Positions 46,765-60,068 of a stretch of DNA of 64,000 nucleotides are shown here, one piece after another. The stretch comes from Sipunculus nudus (taxonomy: Eukaryota; Annelida; Sipuncula; Golfingiida; Sipunculidae). Made by a program: the position numbers and the translations under genes. The notes under the pieces are model-generated. The model was not told the DNA's origin and made no database searches. It worked only from the letters and a program-made list of their open reading frames with translations. The first letter of the stretch is position 1, and every line of letters begins with the position of its first letter. Location of the stretch: NCBI GenBank assembly GCA_026874595.1, contig CM049318.1:11825241-11889240 (forward strand), written 5' to 3'.

Positions 46765-47234
46765 GTATTGGAATCATTCTTTACTATTTCATTGCCAGTA
46801 CCACTCAATGCCCCAGAATTAACTGATTCTGAATGAGTACCACAGACCTAGTACATAACTAGCATCAACTCAGTACCACAGATCTGAGTAACAACTTTGT
46901 ACTACAAAGTCAAGCTGTCCAAGTGATAATGACTAAAGGTACTTAAAGGACTGGAGTGTATGAGCATTAATACAATGCTACTGAACTGTAATATAAATTT
47001 CAAAAAGAAACTTTGATGGCAAACTTTGAATCACCATAAATACCTTAATACATTTTTTTTTACAAGATACTACAAATAAAACAAAATCTACCAAAATCTG
47101 AAAAAAAACAAGCAAATTCAAGGAATTTATGTCCCTCTCTAGTGACACCTGTTGGTGATTAGTGATACTTAATGTGCTGATTCATCATATGAACAATGAG
47201 AGATCCTATTGTATTATTTTCTTATCAGACAGAC

Positions 47235-47520
47235 ACAACAAAACCAACCCCATCCAAGGTAAGCATGAGCGCAATCACTGACCCAAATTTAAATGAAATC
47301 TGATAATATTTAGGAAAGTTATGGCATGGAAACAAAAACCTGACAGCCAGACAGACAGAGTGACAGCCAGCCAGAGGGAAGACACTCCAAAACCAATCCG
47401 AACCAAGGTAAGCATGAGAGAAATCAGTGACCCAAATCTGAATGAAATTGGATAATATTTAGGAAAGTTATCACATGTAAACAAAAATCTGATGGACGGA
47501 CAGAGGGACAGACAGACAAA
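47235..47520. repeat. 149-bp imperfect tandem duplication with CAGACAGA tracts
   Basis: AAGCATGAG, ATCACTGACCCAAAT, AAATGAAATCTGATAATATTTAGGAAAGTTAT and AAACAAAAA recur at an offset of about 149 bp (47261 and 47410). The copies are separated and followed by ACAGACAGA-rich tracts. Such GACAGAC tracts end many marine invertebrate non-autonomous repeats. Confidence 0.7.
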
Positions 47521-48163
47521 CCCAAATCAATGTCTCCCATTCTGGGAAGTGGGGACAATTAACTGCAGAACCTACATTCTTTTTGGTGAAAATATTGATA
47601 AAAACATATTTCATCATTAAACTGTTTAAAGACATTGAGAAAATTTGACAGTTTATAAGCCAAACATATCACTCTCCTTGACAGAAAGTCCACAAGGGAG
47701 TTTTAGCAACAAACAAAAAAGACTAAAGGTTGACATTAAAAATAATTTGGTGAGACAAGGTGCAAAGAAACATGAAACTAAATCCAATCAGAGACAACAG
47801 AGGACATATAAGATGCAATAAAGAGATTCAATGTATCTGTGAAATCATTTTAGGACGCCCCTTTTGATAAATATCCAATAAATATTTCCCAGGTTGGGCA
47901 GATTTAGGACCAAAGCTGAGACAAGTGAGTTGATGGCTACAAGCAATTAACTGCTAGGGAAGAATCAGGCTGTTCCATAAAAGCAGTGCTGCTTCAGAAG
48001 CCACGCTGCTGTAACTGACTAGGGGGACTTCCTTGATGTTATGTACTGAAGTCTAGCAGCTGGTCCCCGCAGGCAACAACAATTACTGTTACAGTATTAT
48101 GGACTGTGATCAAAAATTGGTCCAAAGACTATGGCTGATCAGGTCCATCTTGTCAATACTCAC

Positions 48164-48326
48164 ACACCAAGACAACCAGGTCAGGCAGAATACAGGTCTG
48201 TCCATCATCCTCTTGCCTAGAATTTTGTGAGAGCAGGGATTCTTCAAACACCTCCCCAAGACATGAAAAATACTCGTTCTCTGTAACTCTTGTATCCATT
48301 CTTGACATTTTTATTGGTTTCTGATT
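48164..48326 (-). CDS. Possible internal coding exon, unidentified
   Basis: On the minus strand an acceptor (CGCTATTTACAG) precedes 54 open codons plus one base, then a GTGAGT donor after CTTGGTGT. The translation includes MSRMDTRVTENEYFSC, LGEVFEESLLSQNS and RQEDDGQTCILPDL, a well-mixed acidic sequence. It is not recognised. The next segment downstream on this strand (about 47.9-48.1 kb) has stops in all frames, so the partner exon is unknown. Confidence 0.28.
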
Positions 48327-48423
48327 CTGTAAATAGCGGGTGTCCATGTCTGTTTATCCACAGGGTCCTTACAATAGATTCTACTGTGTACTTTCTTCAA
48401 GTGATTTAATTTATTTAAATTAA

Positions 48424-50128
48424 CTAGATGTGTCGGTACGACACGAATGCCCCCGCCTGGGGCAAATTAGAAACATTTGTTAAATTTTGTAAAATTTTTT
48501 TAAGTTCAGGAGGTGTTGTATGGTCAAAAGTAGGTCAAGAAGGGCAAAATGCAAACTCGATCTGTAACGGGTCATTATCAAGGAACACACCAAAAATCAA
48601 GCCAGTATGCAGGCACTGTGAAAAAAAGTCCATACATGTGCATTTTTCATAAAAAATTCTCTTTTATGAAATTTTCTATGTTCAGGATCTGTCATATGGT
48701 CAAAAATAGGTTAACTGGGATGAAACGCGAACTTGACCTTTAAGTGGTCATTATGCGCCTACAGACCAAACATTGGGCCAGTATCTGTAAGCATTGTATT
48801 GCGAAACTAGAATATTAGCAAAAGCTGGTAATCAGTTATAAATTTAAATTGGAGAGGTATGTACCATGTTTTATAACAATCCACCAAATGCTTCCTGAGA
48901 AATATCCCCCTAAGTTTTTTTTCTATACTAAGCTCTGTGACCTTGAAAAGTAGGTCAAGACCACCCATCTTTGAACCTGACCAAGATTTTGTAAATATGA
49001 TGCAAAAGCACTGAAGTAATGAAGTTCTTCAGTTGAATACCTTTGGAGATATCCTGCACAAAGGCCAAAATTGAAATATCCGATAAAATTTCATTAAAAA
49101 ATCAGAAATTGCAGGTGATGCCACCAAAACTGTGCAGAACGTACAGACCATCAGTCGCAATGATCATAGTAAGTTTTGTGAAAATCCACACAATGGTTCC
49201 TGAGATATAAGCTTCTGACGGTTTTTCTATAATCAGCTCTAAAATGTAGAAAAATGGGTCAAGGTCACCCATCTTCGAACTTGACTGAGATTTTATCGAT
49301 ATTTATCTTCACTGATGAAATAAAATTCCAACGGTGAATCCTTTGAGAGATATCCCGCTCACAAGGTAAAAGTTAACAGATGCGGAAGGGACAGACGGAC
49401 GGACAGACATCGACAGACAGATGGACGGATAGACAGACAGCTTGTGTGACGACAATAGCCCATCAGCCTATGAGCTGAGGGCTAAAAAGGGCTGTACATG
49501 TACATTTGTCATAAAAATTAATTTTCATGAAATTTTCTATTTTTAGGAGCCGTAAAACAATCAAAAGTAGGTCAACCGGGACGAAACGCGAACTCGATCT
49601 GTAACTGGTCATTATCTGCCCACACACCAAAAATCAGGCCAATATCTGCAGGCATTGCGAAAAAAAGTCCTTACATGTGTATTTGTCATGGAAATTTCAA
49701 TTTTTCATGAAATTTTCTAAGTTTAGGAGCCGTAAAACAGTCAAAAGTAGGTCAACCTGGACGAAACGCGAACTCGATCTGTAACTGGTCATTATCTGCC
49801 GACACACCAAAAACCAGGCCAATATCTGCAGGCATTGCGAAAAAAAGTCCGTACATGTGTATTTGTCATGAAAATTTCTATTTTTCATGAAATTTTCTAA
49901 GTTTAGGAGCCGTAAAACAGTCAAAAGTAGGTCAACCGGGATGAAACGCGAACTCGATCTGTAACTGGTCATTATCTGCCCACACACCAAAAATCAGGCC
50001 AATATCTGCAGGCATTGCGAAAAAAAGTCCGTACAACTGTTTTATTTCGGAAGGACGGAAGGACGGAAGGACGGAATGACGGACATGGGTAAAACTATAT
50101 GCCCCGGCCACTTTGTGGCGGGGGCATA
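48424..50128 (-). mobile_element. Helentron-like element with a 180-bp tandem array, minus orientation
   Basis: On the minus strand the element ends with a 6-bp-stem hairpin GTGTCG-TAC-CGACAC (48430-48444), two bases, then CTAG (48424-48427) followed by TT. ATGCCCCCGCC (48447-48457) and its perfect inverse GGCGGGGGCAT (50117-50127) are the subterminal inverted repeats. Three units of exactly 180 bp (starting about 49501, 49681, 49861) share CCGTAAAACA-TCAAAAGTAGG and GAAACGCGAACTCGATCTG; a more diverged unit is near 48500-48760. GACGGAC-rich tracts sit near 49390-49440 and 50045-50085. It encodes no protein. Confidence 0.75.
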
Positions 50129-50789
50129 AAAAATCTTATTATTATTATTCATGTCAAAATTTAATCTCTGCATTCACACTGATACACATATGATGATGAC
50201 GATAATAAAAACTGATGAATTAATGTTATTCTCACAAAATCCATACATTAAGTCTGAAATAATTCTACAGTCAGTAAACCTACTCTGTTTGGTGTCACAG
50301 AAAACTGATCTTGTACAGTAAAATTGTCACCCAGTACTATGAAAGTGACTGAGTGCTAAATCATTAAGGTGTATTATCCCCAGGCTGTCCTGGCCACCTG
50401 AGGCAAGCCCCATCTACCATAGTCAGAACTACATCCTAACCTGCCTGACAAATCCTGAGCTGAAATAACCTCAAGTTTTGACTCCTACATATACACAATC
50501 TAGTAAAGCCATCCAAATCATAAACCAGTGAGAGAATAAAAGGGTGAAATATGAAATAAAAATAAATCCAGAGAGAGAGAGAGCAAGAGATAGAGAGTTG
50601 AAGTTGGCGGTAGAGGCAAATGACAGAATGAGGAAAATATACAGGGTTCCTTAATATCTGAAGGGGGTGGGGGCATTATTTAAAATAATATGATTTTGCG
50701 GCAATCTTCCCGGGCATTCCTTTTGATGGAAAGTAGGTCACCCATCATGCGTGTCATGCCAAGAAGTTGGCCGTAAGTCAATGGCCGAT

Positions 50790-51190
50790 TGTATCCAGTG
50801 TTAAGTATGTAGCACCTTAAAAACTGCTGCTTTGTTATTTTCACAATTTGTTAAAGATATGACTAAAAGTTTTTTAAAAATGGACAGGCATGGCGACCGG
50901 TACTGTTTTGTTGTTTTCCATGATTGTTAAATGATATCACTGACAGTTCGTAAAAAAATACCGACGCTTTTCTAAATTCACATGGACAGGCACGGCGACC
51001 GGTTCTGCTTTGTTGTTTTCCATGATTGTTAAATGATATCACTGACAGTTCGTAAAAAAATACCGACGCTAATCTCTATTTACATGATCGTACACGGCCA
51101 GTCATACTCCTTTGTTATTTTCAGAATTGTTTATTGATATAAGTGAAGGAATATCAAAGATACCAGCGTTCCTCTCCATTCACATAGTGC
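50790..51190. repeat. 102-bp degenerate tandem repeat, about four units
   Basis: The blocks TTGTTATTTTC/TTGTTGTTTTCC, ATTGTTAAATGATATCACTGACAGTTCG and AAAATACCGACGC recur. The two best units (about 50883-51086) are offset by 102 bp and almost identical; the outer units are diverged. A short CACGCCCATCAAGACC-type degenerate repeat follows to about 51310. Confidence 0.7.
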
Positions 51191-52417
51191 AACACGGCCA
51201 GACGGCCCACGCCCATCAAGACCTAATTAGGTCACGAGCCCATCCAGACCGCGCGCATTAGAACCATGCTCAAAAGCAGCACGCCCATTCAGACCCCGCT
51301 CAATAAGACTGACACCTAAACCATTTTTTCAGATTAACCTAGGGCAAACCTCTACCAGAGAACCCATGTCTCCTTCAAAACTTAAAACTTAAACCCAGCT
51401 CTCTAGAGCTGGCACATAGAAGAAACTGATCTTTACGCAATGACAAAATGCCCATAAACATAAAAAATTTCCTATTTTTATGAACATTAAAATATCCTGA
51501 AATGATGAAGATGATGTTTAATGATACTTTATCAAAGCAGGAAGAACCGTTTCTTATTAGCTCGAGAACATATAGCCTCATAAACAGTCTGTAGCTGTCA
51601 AACTATGAACCAGAGACCAGAGAAGCTAGGAAAAATTTAATATCTGTTATGTAGTGCGATTTTTTATTTACAAGTGTAAGATATTTAAGTCTGCTATTTA
51701 AAAACCCCTTAACAAACTGTCATCAAGTTCTGGTAGCAGCATATTTTATTTGGGATGTTTTATACAGGTTTATTAATACATCATGCTTGCAACTAATATA
51801 TCTATTGAAAAATCCAGTATGAAAAACTGAAGCACAAAAATGAGATCAGACTGTCCAATACAGTTTTCTGATTAAACTGAGAAATTGCTTCTGCCTATCA
51901 TTGCTGCTACAGTGGCTATAATGTTCCTCTCAACGTACGGTAAACTCTACCATCAGCCAAAAAAAACATGATCAACGTATTAAAAAATGTGGTCAATGTA
52001 TTTTTAGCATTTTCCTAGTCCCACAAGTCGTTATGGTACATTATTGAATGAGAAAACTCAGCACTACTCTGGAACATTTTAAAGGGTAGGGCTGCTAAAT
52101 TTAGATGGCACTGACACTTGAATGATTATGATCAAAAACTGATGACATAGATCAATCAGCAAGTCCTTAAAAATAGATCAGGAACTGTTGTTACTGTACA
52201 TTATGAAACAAGTTCCATCACTCGAGATCAACCTCTATTGATAGACAGGAACAGGCTCTGAAGTGGCAGTTAAAGCTGTATTGAAAACTTGATTGAATAG
52301 TATCAGAAGAACTCATAATTTTTAATTGTTAGTCACTAGTACCAGGTCTCTCTTTAGTCTTCCTGTACTTTATATACTTTAACAGCTTATTGTCCAACGC
52401 ACTCCACACTTCTCACA

Positions 52418-52590
52418 ATGGAACCTGTCTGAAAGACCACCTGTCTAATAATCCCACCTGTCTATTAAGACCACCCTTATGTGACCTGAATTCGTTCCAA
52501 TAACTGACCTGTATAATAAATCTTCCTGAGAATTAAAACCACTTTTGGCCAGTCCCCTCAGTGGTCTTATTACTGGTACACAGCCAAGGT
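52418..52590 (+). repeat. Short copy of the GACCACCTGTCT element
   Basis: This has the same left flank (GGAACCTGTCTGAAAGACCACC), right segment (ACCTGTATAATAA... then CCACTTTTGGCC) and inverted terminal unit (CAGTGGTCTTATTACTGG) as 16018-16740, but with only two or three internal 17-bp units. It gives the pre-expansion structure of that element. Confidence 0.8.
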
Positions 52591-52605
52591 CCACCACAGT
52601 ATATA

Positions 52606-52640
52606 TATGTGTGTGTGTGTGTGTGTGAGAGAGAGAAAAG
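52606..52640. repeat. GT/GA dinucleotide microsatellite
   Basis: TATATATGTGTGTGTGTGTG is followed by GAGAGAGAG. No gene is associated. Confidence 0.9.
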
Positions 52641-53509
52641 GTTGTTTCTATATTCTTATCCATGATATATATGTTTTTTGTCTAGTCCCGCTGTGCTGCA
52701 GCGATAAATCATCAATATCTTAATTTTGTTATATATGCCACTGGCCAATAACTAGAATAAAAAGAAAACATCTTTGCTGCATTTATAATTTACAACCAGC
52801 CTTGAAACAATATAGTCATCATTTAAATTAATCAAGTCATGCTGCAGTATACTCCATGCTTCCGAGAAGGTAATTTATGAACTGGTGTATCTGAGTCTCT
52901 TGCAAGTGATGATACCATAAGTAACAACAGCCATCACTTTTATCTTACCATAAAAACCCTTTAAAATGTATCATATTATTTTATGTACCATAAAGACCAA
53001 AAGAAACAGGTTATCAGGCTATCTTGTTAAACCCTATTTGACTAGATATCCATTTGTGATCAAAAACTGTCAATAAATAATGCAGCACTTAGACATTACC
53101 ATAAATACACCAATAAAGACTCTAAAGAACAAGGTTGCAGTTGGTTTTCATCTGCTTAGATGGCTCCATGTCATTCACTATACTGTAAAACATATACAAA
53201 CATGATCTGATCTCATATATATAAAGGGTATAGTCCATTCATAAGTGAAATAATTTTCTTGAAAACCTTAACAGCCTGTATATCCAGCAGACTTTGTAAT
53301 GACAAACCCATTTCAGGACTGACTAGGCCAGTGGTTAATGCTAATTATCATTCCCAGAAATTCAAAACTTCTAACCTTTACTATAAATAAATAGATTAGG
53401 AGGAACAGCATTCCATTTGTCTCTGTCTGGTACAATTAGAAAGTCTATACATAAACAGTTAGAGGAAAACTTCAATCTTATCACTTCTATCTTAGTAATA
53501 TTGATATTA

Positions 53510-53700
53510 AATAAACAGCAACAACAATGATTATAATGATAATGAAAATAATAACATTAATATATAATAATAAAATAATACTGATGATGATGATGCTGCT
53601 GATGATAATAATAATAATCAAAACAAAATTAACAGCAACAATATTTATAATAATGACAATAAAATAATAATAAAAATAATAAAATATAAATAATAATCTA
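53510..53700. repeat. Degenerate ATA/ATG trinucleotide-rich tract
   Basis: Long stretches of ATAATAATA, GATGATGATG and AATAATAAA with interruptions. A purer ATT run lies at about 53917-53945. Confidence 0.8.
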
Positions 53701-54679
53701 TTTTATAACTGGTGGTGACACAAATCATTTTCATGTTAATCCTCTGTGGCCAAAAAAAGATGCCAGGAACAAAAAAAATGTTGGGAACAATATGCCAAAT
53801 GTGTGCTAAGGGAGGTAATTTTCCTTAATTTCACATCAATCCTGATTTGATAATTATTTGAGAAATTTCATCCAGCAGGTACACGTGGTTAAGATGAATA
53901 ACAACATGGATTTTATTGTTATTATTATTATTATTATTATTATTAATTTTACCATTATTATTATTGCTATTATTACAATAGAGTAGAATTATTATTTGCA
54001 ATAAAAAGCTTTAAGTAATATTAAATAAGTATTGCTAATAGAGTTCATACAATGATGCCACAATCTTTCTTCTGGGTTTGCATGCATCTAATAAGTAAGA
54101 ACTGAATTTGTTTAACTGTATTATCTCCTGGGAGGCATATGTATATTCAGTACAAGAAAATCAGACTATATCTGAAATATATATGATTATCAGTCCAAAT
54201 CTCACCCCTAGCCATGCAGTTTTATACAGACAGCCAAATGATGACAAGTCTGTTGCAATATATGGAAAAAATTGACACTCTGTAAACTGGTACTTGGCTC
54301 AGCCATGGTCCATTGGCAATCTGGTCCATGAATGGTGCTGAACTTTTGTCAACTGATGATTAATTTTTGTCAACTATACCATATGATGTTGGTTGCAAAT
54401 TCGCTGGATCTGGACCTACTGGGATAGTTGTGACCAGGATCTGACCTGACTCAAAGGGATTATGTTTACCTGTACTAGGTTAATAAGACTCCACCTACCC
54501 CCTCCCCCCCCCCCCCCCCCCACTATCCCCAAAGAGAGTATGGAACAAGTCTAAGAAAGTTATCCAAAACCATATATTTTTAGCTTTGACATGGTATAAG
54601 CAAATAGACTTATAAACTTATTTATTTTATAAACTTATTTATTTTACATGGATTGTACAAATAGTTATAACTAATCGCG

Positions 54680-54875
54680 GCACTCTCCATGGCTCAGATT
54701 TTGGCGTTAGGTAGACTGTAGAGGTAACGGAAACTGGAGAACCCGGAGAAAACCACCAGCCTTAGACGGGCAAACAACAACCCACTCTTATAGCCACGCC
54801 GGGGATCGAACCCAGGTTGCCAGCGGAGAGAGCCAAGCGTTTTACCCCTGAACTGTCCAGGACTTAGCAATGACA
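54680..54875 (-). mobile_element. tRNA-derived SINE-like sequence
   Basis: On the minus strand the order is an A-box-like TTCAGGGGTAAAACG, about 35 bp, then an excellent B box (GGGTTCGATCCCCGG), then a body with GGTTTTCTCCGGGTTCTCC. The CpG density and B box fit a tRNA-derived SINE of a family different from the copies at 6.4 and 42 kb. The 60-codon minus-strand frame is incidental. Confidence 0.65.
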
Positions 54876-55054
54876 ACTTTTATGATTGCATGGCACTCAG
54901 GGTGAGTACCCTGCGTGCAAGAATTAACATTTTTTATGCAAGGGGTGCCTGTATATATTATATATTATATTATATAACATAACATATAGAATTTCACAGG
55001 TGCATAGATTACCTATTTAGTTAATGTGACACAATAACTGACATGGTCTTCATT

Positions 55055-55195
55055 GACATCACCCTATCACAAGTTCACTAACATAACTCTATCTCAACTT
55101 CACTTACATAACCCTATAACAAGTTCACTACCATAACCCTATCACAAGTTCACTGACAAACCCCTAACTCAAGTTCACTGACATTTTTCTAATAA
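55055..55195 (+). repeat. 27-bp minisatellite, about five copies
   Basis: Units follow CATAACCCTATCACAAGTTCACTAA with small changes (CAACTTCACTTA, CTAACTCAAGTTCACTGA). A single short array with no coding content. Confidence 0.8.
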
Positions 55196-55329
55196 CTCTG
55201 AAGTGATTAAACCGACTACATGTATTCCCTCAGTACTACAATATAACATTTTCCTCACAACCATGTAGGAAAAGAGTATACAACTTGTTATTACCATGAA
55301 CAATAAACAATTACAGAAAATTATTTCTG

Positions 55330-55900
55330 GCAGGTGAACTTACATACAAAAGCACCTCCTCAGGTATAGACAGAACATGGGAACACGCTGGGAGTCATGA
55401 GCTTCCGAGATATGAGAAGGTCAACATGTCCCCAGATGGACGGAGCAAGATTTCCATGGCTGCCAAATACGTCTTGTCAAACCAAGAACTATGCGACCAT
55501 CTTGATTCAATCCCAGTCACCCCTGCCATTAACGCCCTAATGTAACCACCCGGCATGAATATTTCAAAAACGACATGCTCCACCTTTATATCAAGTACCA
55601 CAAACCAGGCAGTGTAAATTGTTTCATCGATATTTCATGGGAAGCGAGCCTCTCATTTATTCTTGAATCGCAATCGTAACTGCCCTGAAGACCAGCAGAT
55701 TTCCACCTATTACACTCCCCACAAAATCAATTACGTCTCCCCAAAGAGTTCATATCAAGCTTTCCTGGCCATCTGTCATAAACACTTATCACCGCATGTG
55801 GATCTTCAAGAATCAGTCTTTCAGATAAACTTGTTTTTTACCGGACTGACTGACTCCCCGGTGCGGGGATACATTGGACTTGGTTAATTAAGGAAACAGC
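55330..55900. other. GC-elevated unassigned block
   Basis: This segment is richer in GC and CpG than its surroundings. It has a 68-codon minus-strand frame (55395-55601) and a 74-codon plus-strand frame (55663-55887). Neither has a recognisable domain or clean splice boundaries, so I do not call a gene. Confidence 0.3.
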
Positions 55901-56226
55901 TCACCCAATGCGGGGATACAGACCTTTACATATTGATGTCAGTATTTTTTCGTCATTGATTGTTGTATTAATTGTGCATGTAGACTTTTACCTTAAATAA
56001 AAATCCCCCAGCATGCTGACTACTCACCCTAGTGCTACATCTAATGTTTTATTATAACCCCACCACTAAACAGATAACCTCTGTCTATTTTTAATCATCA
56101 TCCAGTCTTAATGGCCCTCATACCACTGACTTTAATCAGGGCAAAGACCACCATGTTTTTTACATTTGAACCATTCTCTTCTATTTTTAATCAACCCATG
56201 GGTTTAAATCCTCATTCTTTCTTTTA

Positions 56227-58862
56227 AACCTGATATACTTCTTATAAATCTGATATAGTTCTTATAAACATGATATACTTCTTATACAGCTGATATACTT
56301 CTTATACAGCTGATATACTTCTTATAAACCAGTGTACTTCTTATAAACCTGATATACTTCATATAAACCTGATATACTTCTTATACAGCTGATATACTAT
56401 TTATAAACCTGATATACTTCTTATAAACCTGATAAACTTCTAATAAACCTAATATACTTCTCATAAACCTGATATACTTATACAGCTGATATACTTTTTA
56501 TAAACCTGATATACTTCTTATAAACCTGATATACTTCTAATAAACCTGATATACTTCTTATAAACCTGATATACTTCCTTTAAACCTTATATAACTCTTA
56601 TAAACCAGATATACTTCTTATAAACCTGATATACTTCTTATAAACCTGATATACTTCTTATAAGCCTTATATACTTCTTATAAACCTGATATACATCCTA
56701 TAAACCTGGTATACTTCTTATAAACCTGATATACTTCTTATAAACCTGATATACTTCTTATACAGCTGTTATAATTCTTATACACCTGATATACTTCTTA
56801 TAAGGCTGATATACTTCTAATAAATCTGATATACTTCTAATAAATCTGATATACTTCTTATAAACCTGGTATACTTCTTATAAACCAGATATACTTCTTA
56901 TAAGCCTGATATACTTCTTATACACCTGATATACTTCTTATACAGCTGATATACTATTTATAAACCTGATATACTTCTTATAAACCTGATAAACTTCTAA
57001 TAAACCTAATATACTTCTCATAAACCTGATATACTTATACAGCTGATATACTTTTTATAAACCTGATATACTTCTTATAAACCTGATATACTTCTAATAA
57101 ACCTGATATACTTCTTATAAACCTGATATACTTCTTATAAACCTTATATAACTCTTATAAACCAGATATACTTCTTATAAACCTGATATACTTCTTATAA
57201 ACCTGATATACTTCTTATAAGCCTTATATACTTCTTATAAACCTGATATACATCCTATAAACCTGGTATACTTCTTATAAACCTGATATACTTCTTATAA
57301 ACCTGATATACTTCTTATACAGCTGTTATAATTCTTATACACCTGATATACTTCTTATAAGGCTGATATACTTCTAATAAATCTGATATACTTCTAATAA
57401 ATCTGATATACTTCTTATAAACCTGGTATACTTCTTATAAACCAGATATAATTCTAATAAACCTGATATACTTCTTATAAACCTGGTAAATTTCTTATAA
57501 ACCTGATATACTTCTTATAAATCTGATATACTTCTAATAAATCTGATATACTTCTTATAAACCTGGTATACTTCTTATAAGCCTGATATACTTCTTATAA
57601 ACCTGATATACTTCTTATACAGCTGTTATACTTCTAATAAATCTGATATACTTCTAATAAATCTGATATACTTCTTATAAACCTGATATACTTCTTATAA
57701 ACCTGGTATACTTCTTATAAACCTGATATACTTCTTATAAATCTGATATACTTCTAATAAATCTGATATACTTCTTATAAACCTGGTATACTTCTTATAA
57801 ACCTGGTATACTTCTTATAAACCTGATATACTTCTTATAAACCTGATATACTTCTTATAAATCTGATATACTTCTAATAAATCTGATATACTTCTTATAA
57901 ACCTGGTATACTTCTTATACACCTGGTATACTTCTTATACACCTGATATACTTCTTATAAACCTGGTATACTTCTTATAAACCTGATATACTTCTTATAA
58001 ACCTGATATACGTCCTATAAACCTGATATACTTCTTATAAACCTGATATACTTCTTATAAACCTGATATACTTCCTATACACCTGATATACTTCTTATAA
58101 ACCTGATATACTTCTTATAAACCTGATATACTTCTTATAAACCTGATATATGTCCTATAAACCTGATATACTTCTTATAAACCTGATATACTTCTTATAA
58201 ACCTGATATACTTCTTATAAGCCTTATATACTTCTTATACACCTGATATACTTCTTATAAACCTGATATACTTCTTATAAACCTGATATACTTCTTATAC
58301 AGCTGATATACTTCTAATAAACCTGATATACTTCTTATAAACCTGATATACGTCCTATAAACCTTATATAACTCTTATAAACCTGATATACTTCTTATAA
58401 ACCTGATATACTTCTTATACACCTGATATACTTCTTATAAACCTGATATACTTCTTATAAACCTGATATACTTCTTATAAACCTGATATACGTCCTATAA
58501 ACCTGATATACTTCTTATAAACCTGATATACTTCTTATAAACCTGATATACTTCTTATACAGCTGTTATACTTCTAATAAATCTGATATACTTCTAATAA
58601 ATCTGATATACTTCTTATAAACCTGATATACTTCTTATAAACCTGATATACTTCTTATAAACCTGATATACTTCTTATAAACCTGGTATACTTCTTATAA
58701 ACCAGATATACTTCTTATCAACCTGATATACTTCTTATAAACCTGGTATACTTCTTATAAACCAGATATACTTCTTATAAACCTGATATACTTCTAATCA
58801 ACCTGGTATACTTCTTATAAACCTGGTACTTCTTATACAGCTGATATACTTCTCATAAACCT
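56227..58862. repeat. 20-bp satellite array, about 130 copies
   Basis: The unit ACCTGATATACTTCTTATAA repeats for 2.6 kb with recurrent variants (ACCTGGTATA, ATCTGATATACTTCTAATAA, ACAGCTGATATA, CGTCCTATAA). A block starting at 56381 recurs almost identically from 56938 for about 510 bp, an offset of 557 bp, showing segmental duplication inside the array. No coding content. Confidence 0.97.
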
Positions 58863-59922
58863 GAACAAAGAATGAATCCAATCTTACACCATTCTATATA
58901 TATGTTACTTTTGTTAATAGAAGAATGTCTAATGGCCTATTTTGTTCTCACAAGAAATTTAATTATATGGATGTTATACTATACAAAAGTGTAAAAATCA
59001 TCTGCCACAGGAGCGCCTCTTGAGAGTTCTTACTTTCAACTGAATGGCATCAAATGATATCTATCTATACATAACTGAATGTCAATACCTGTCTTACCTA
59101 CCTATCTAACTATCTATAGCTTTTACATATTTTTATCATACCCCATGTATCTGTCAACCTATCTGTATACACATATCTGTTTACATAAATATATATATGT
59201 TTATATATATAGACACTAGTATACATCACACACACACACCCACACAAAACCATGTGCAGTGTGTCCATTCAGTCAATTAGTAATTAAGTTGCCTGAAATT
59301 TTTCAACCACTTTACAAAATACCTGATAATTATGTGATGAAAAATATATAAATAAATTTTAAGAGTAAGGTATATGTAATAAAAGTCATACTAATCTTTG
59401 TGATTAACTAAAATATTATTTCATTCTTTTTACATTTCAGTGAATGTGTCAAATTGATTTGTTAGTTAATTTGTAAAATGAATTTATTTTTAAATTGCCT
59501 GTGTGAATCTGGCATTTTGAAAATTTGCTGAAAATTTAGAAAAAAACACACATTGTTTGATTTACACATTGACTGTAACATATATGAATATGTACTCAAA
59601 CAGAAACTGACAGATAAAAATCACAACCCTGTCTATTCTAACCATGTTATAATAATAATATCTAGTACAAAAGCATAGGCAATCAGCTAATGAATAGATA
59701 ATGACAATTACAAACATAAGAATAATTAGAATACCAATAATCAATGCTTAGATAAGCTCAGCACAACTCATCATTTACAGTACTTGACATATATACACAC
59801 AATCACAGATATATGGCCTACATTTTCCCTGGCTATCTGAATCTTGAGAGGGAATTGATGTTTGATATGGAGCAGTCCAACAGAAGACCTTGGATGACCT
59901 TGACATTAGAACGCGATTGAAT

Positions 59923-60068
59923 TCATGATGAATGTCTCAATCCAAAAGATTCATGTGAAAGAGTGATAGCTGCTGACATAGTGGCAGACAGCTCGTCTAC
60001 GGACTTGCGAAGCCGAGGTGGTAGCAGGTCCACCATTTCCTGACTCCATGCATTATTGAAACATTCTC
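59923..60068 (-). CDS. Possible last coding exon of an unidentified minus-strand gene
   Basis: After GCATGTCAG (acceptor ending 60069) the frame is open for 47 codons to TGA. It reads ECFNNAWSQEMVDLLPP, RLRKSVDELSATMSAA, ITLSHESFGLRHSS: a plausible amphipathic helical end. The exon starts with two bases of a codon. The candidate exon at 61000-61066 ends with one base of a codon, so they join in frame (MAG-ECF). GC and CpG are high for the region. A minus-strand AATAAA is near 59482. The pyrimidine tract of the acceptor is weak and the protein is not recognised. Confidence 0.35.

Noticed and set aside
47900-48080. Reverse-transcriptase C-terminal relic on the minus strand
   Set aside because: A short SYSSVASEA...LLLWNSL-like string recalls non-LTR elements, but it is interrupted by stops and too short to support.
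49697-49990. 97-codon minus-strand frame with internal protein repeat
   Set aside because: The 180-bp DNA repeat is a multiple of three, so an open frame repeats itself; there is no independent sign of coding.
56227-58862. CRISPR-like or coding tandem array
   Set aside because: There are no spacers: units are contiguous 20-mers with variants. No open frame runs through it; it is a satellite.
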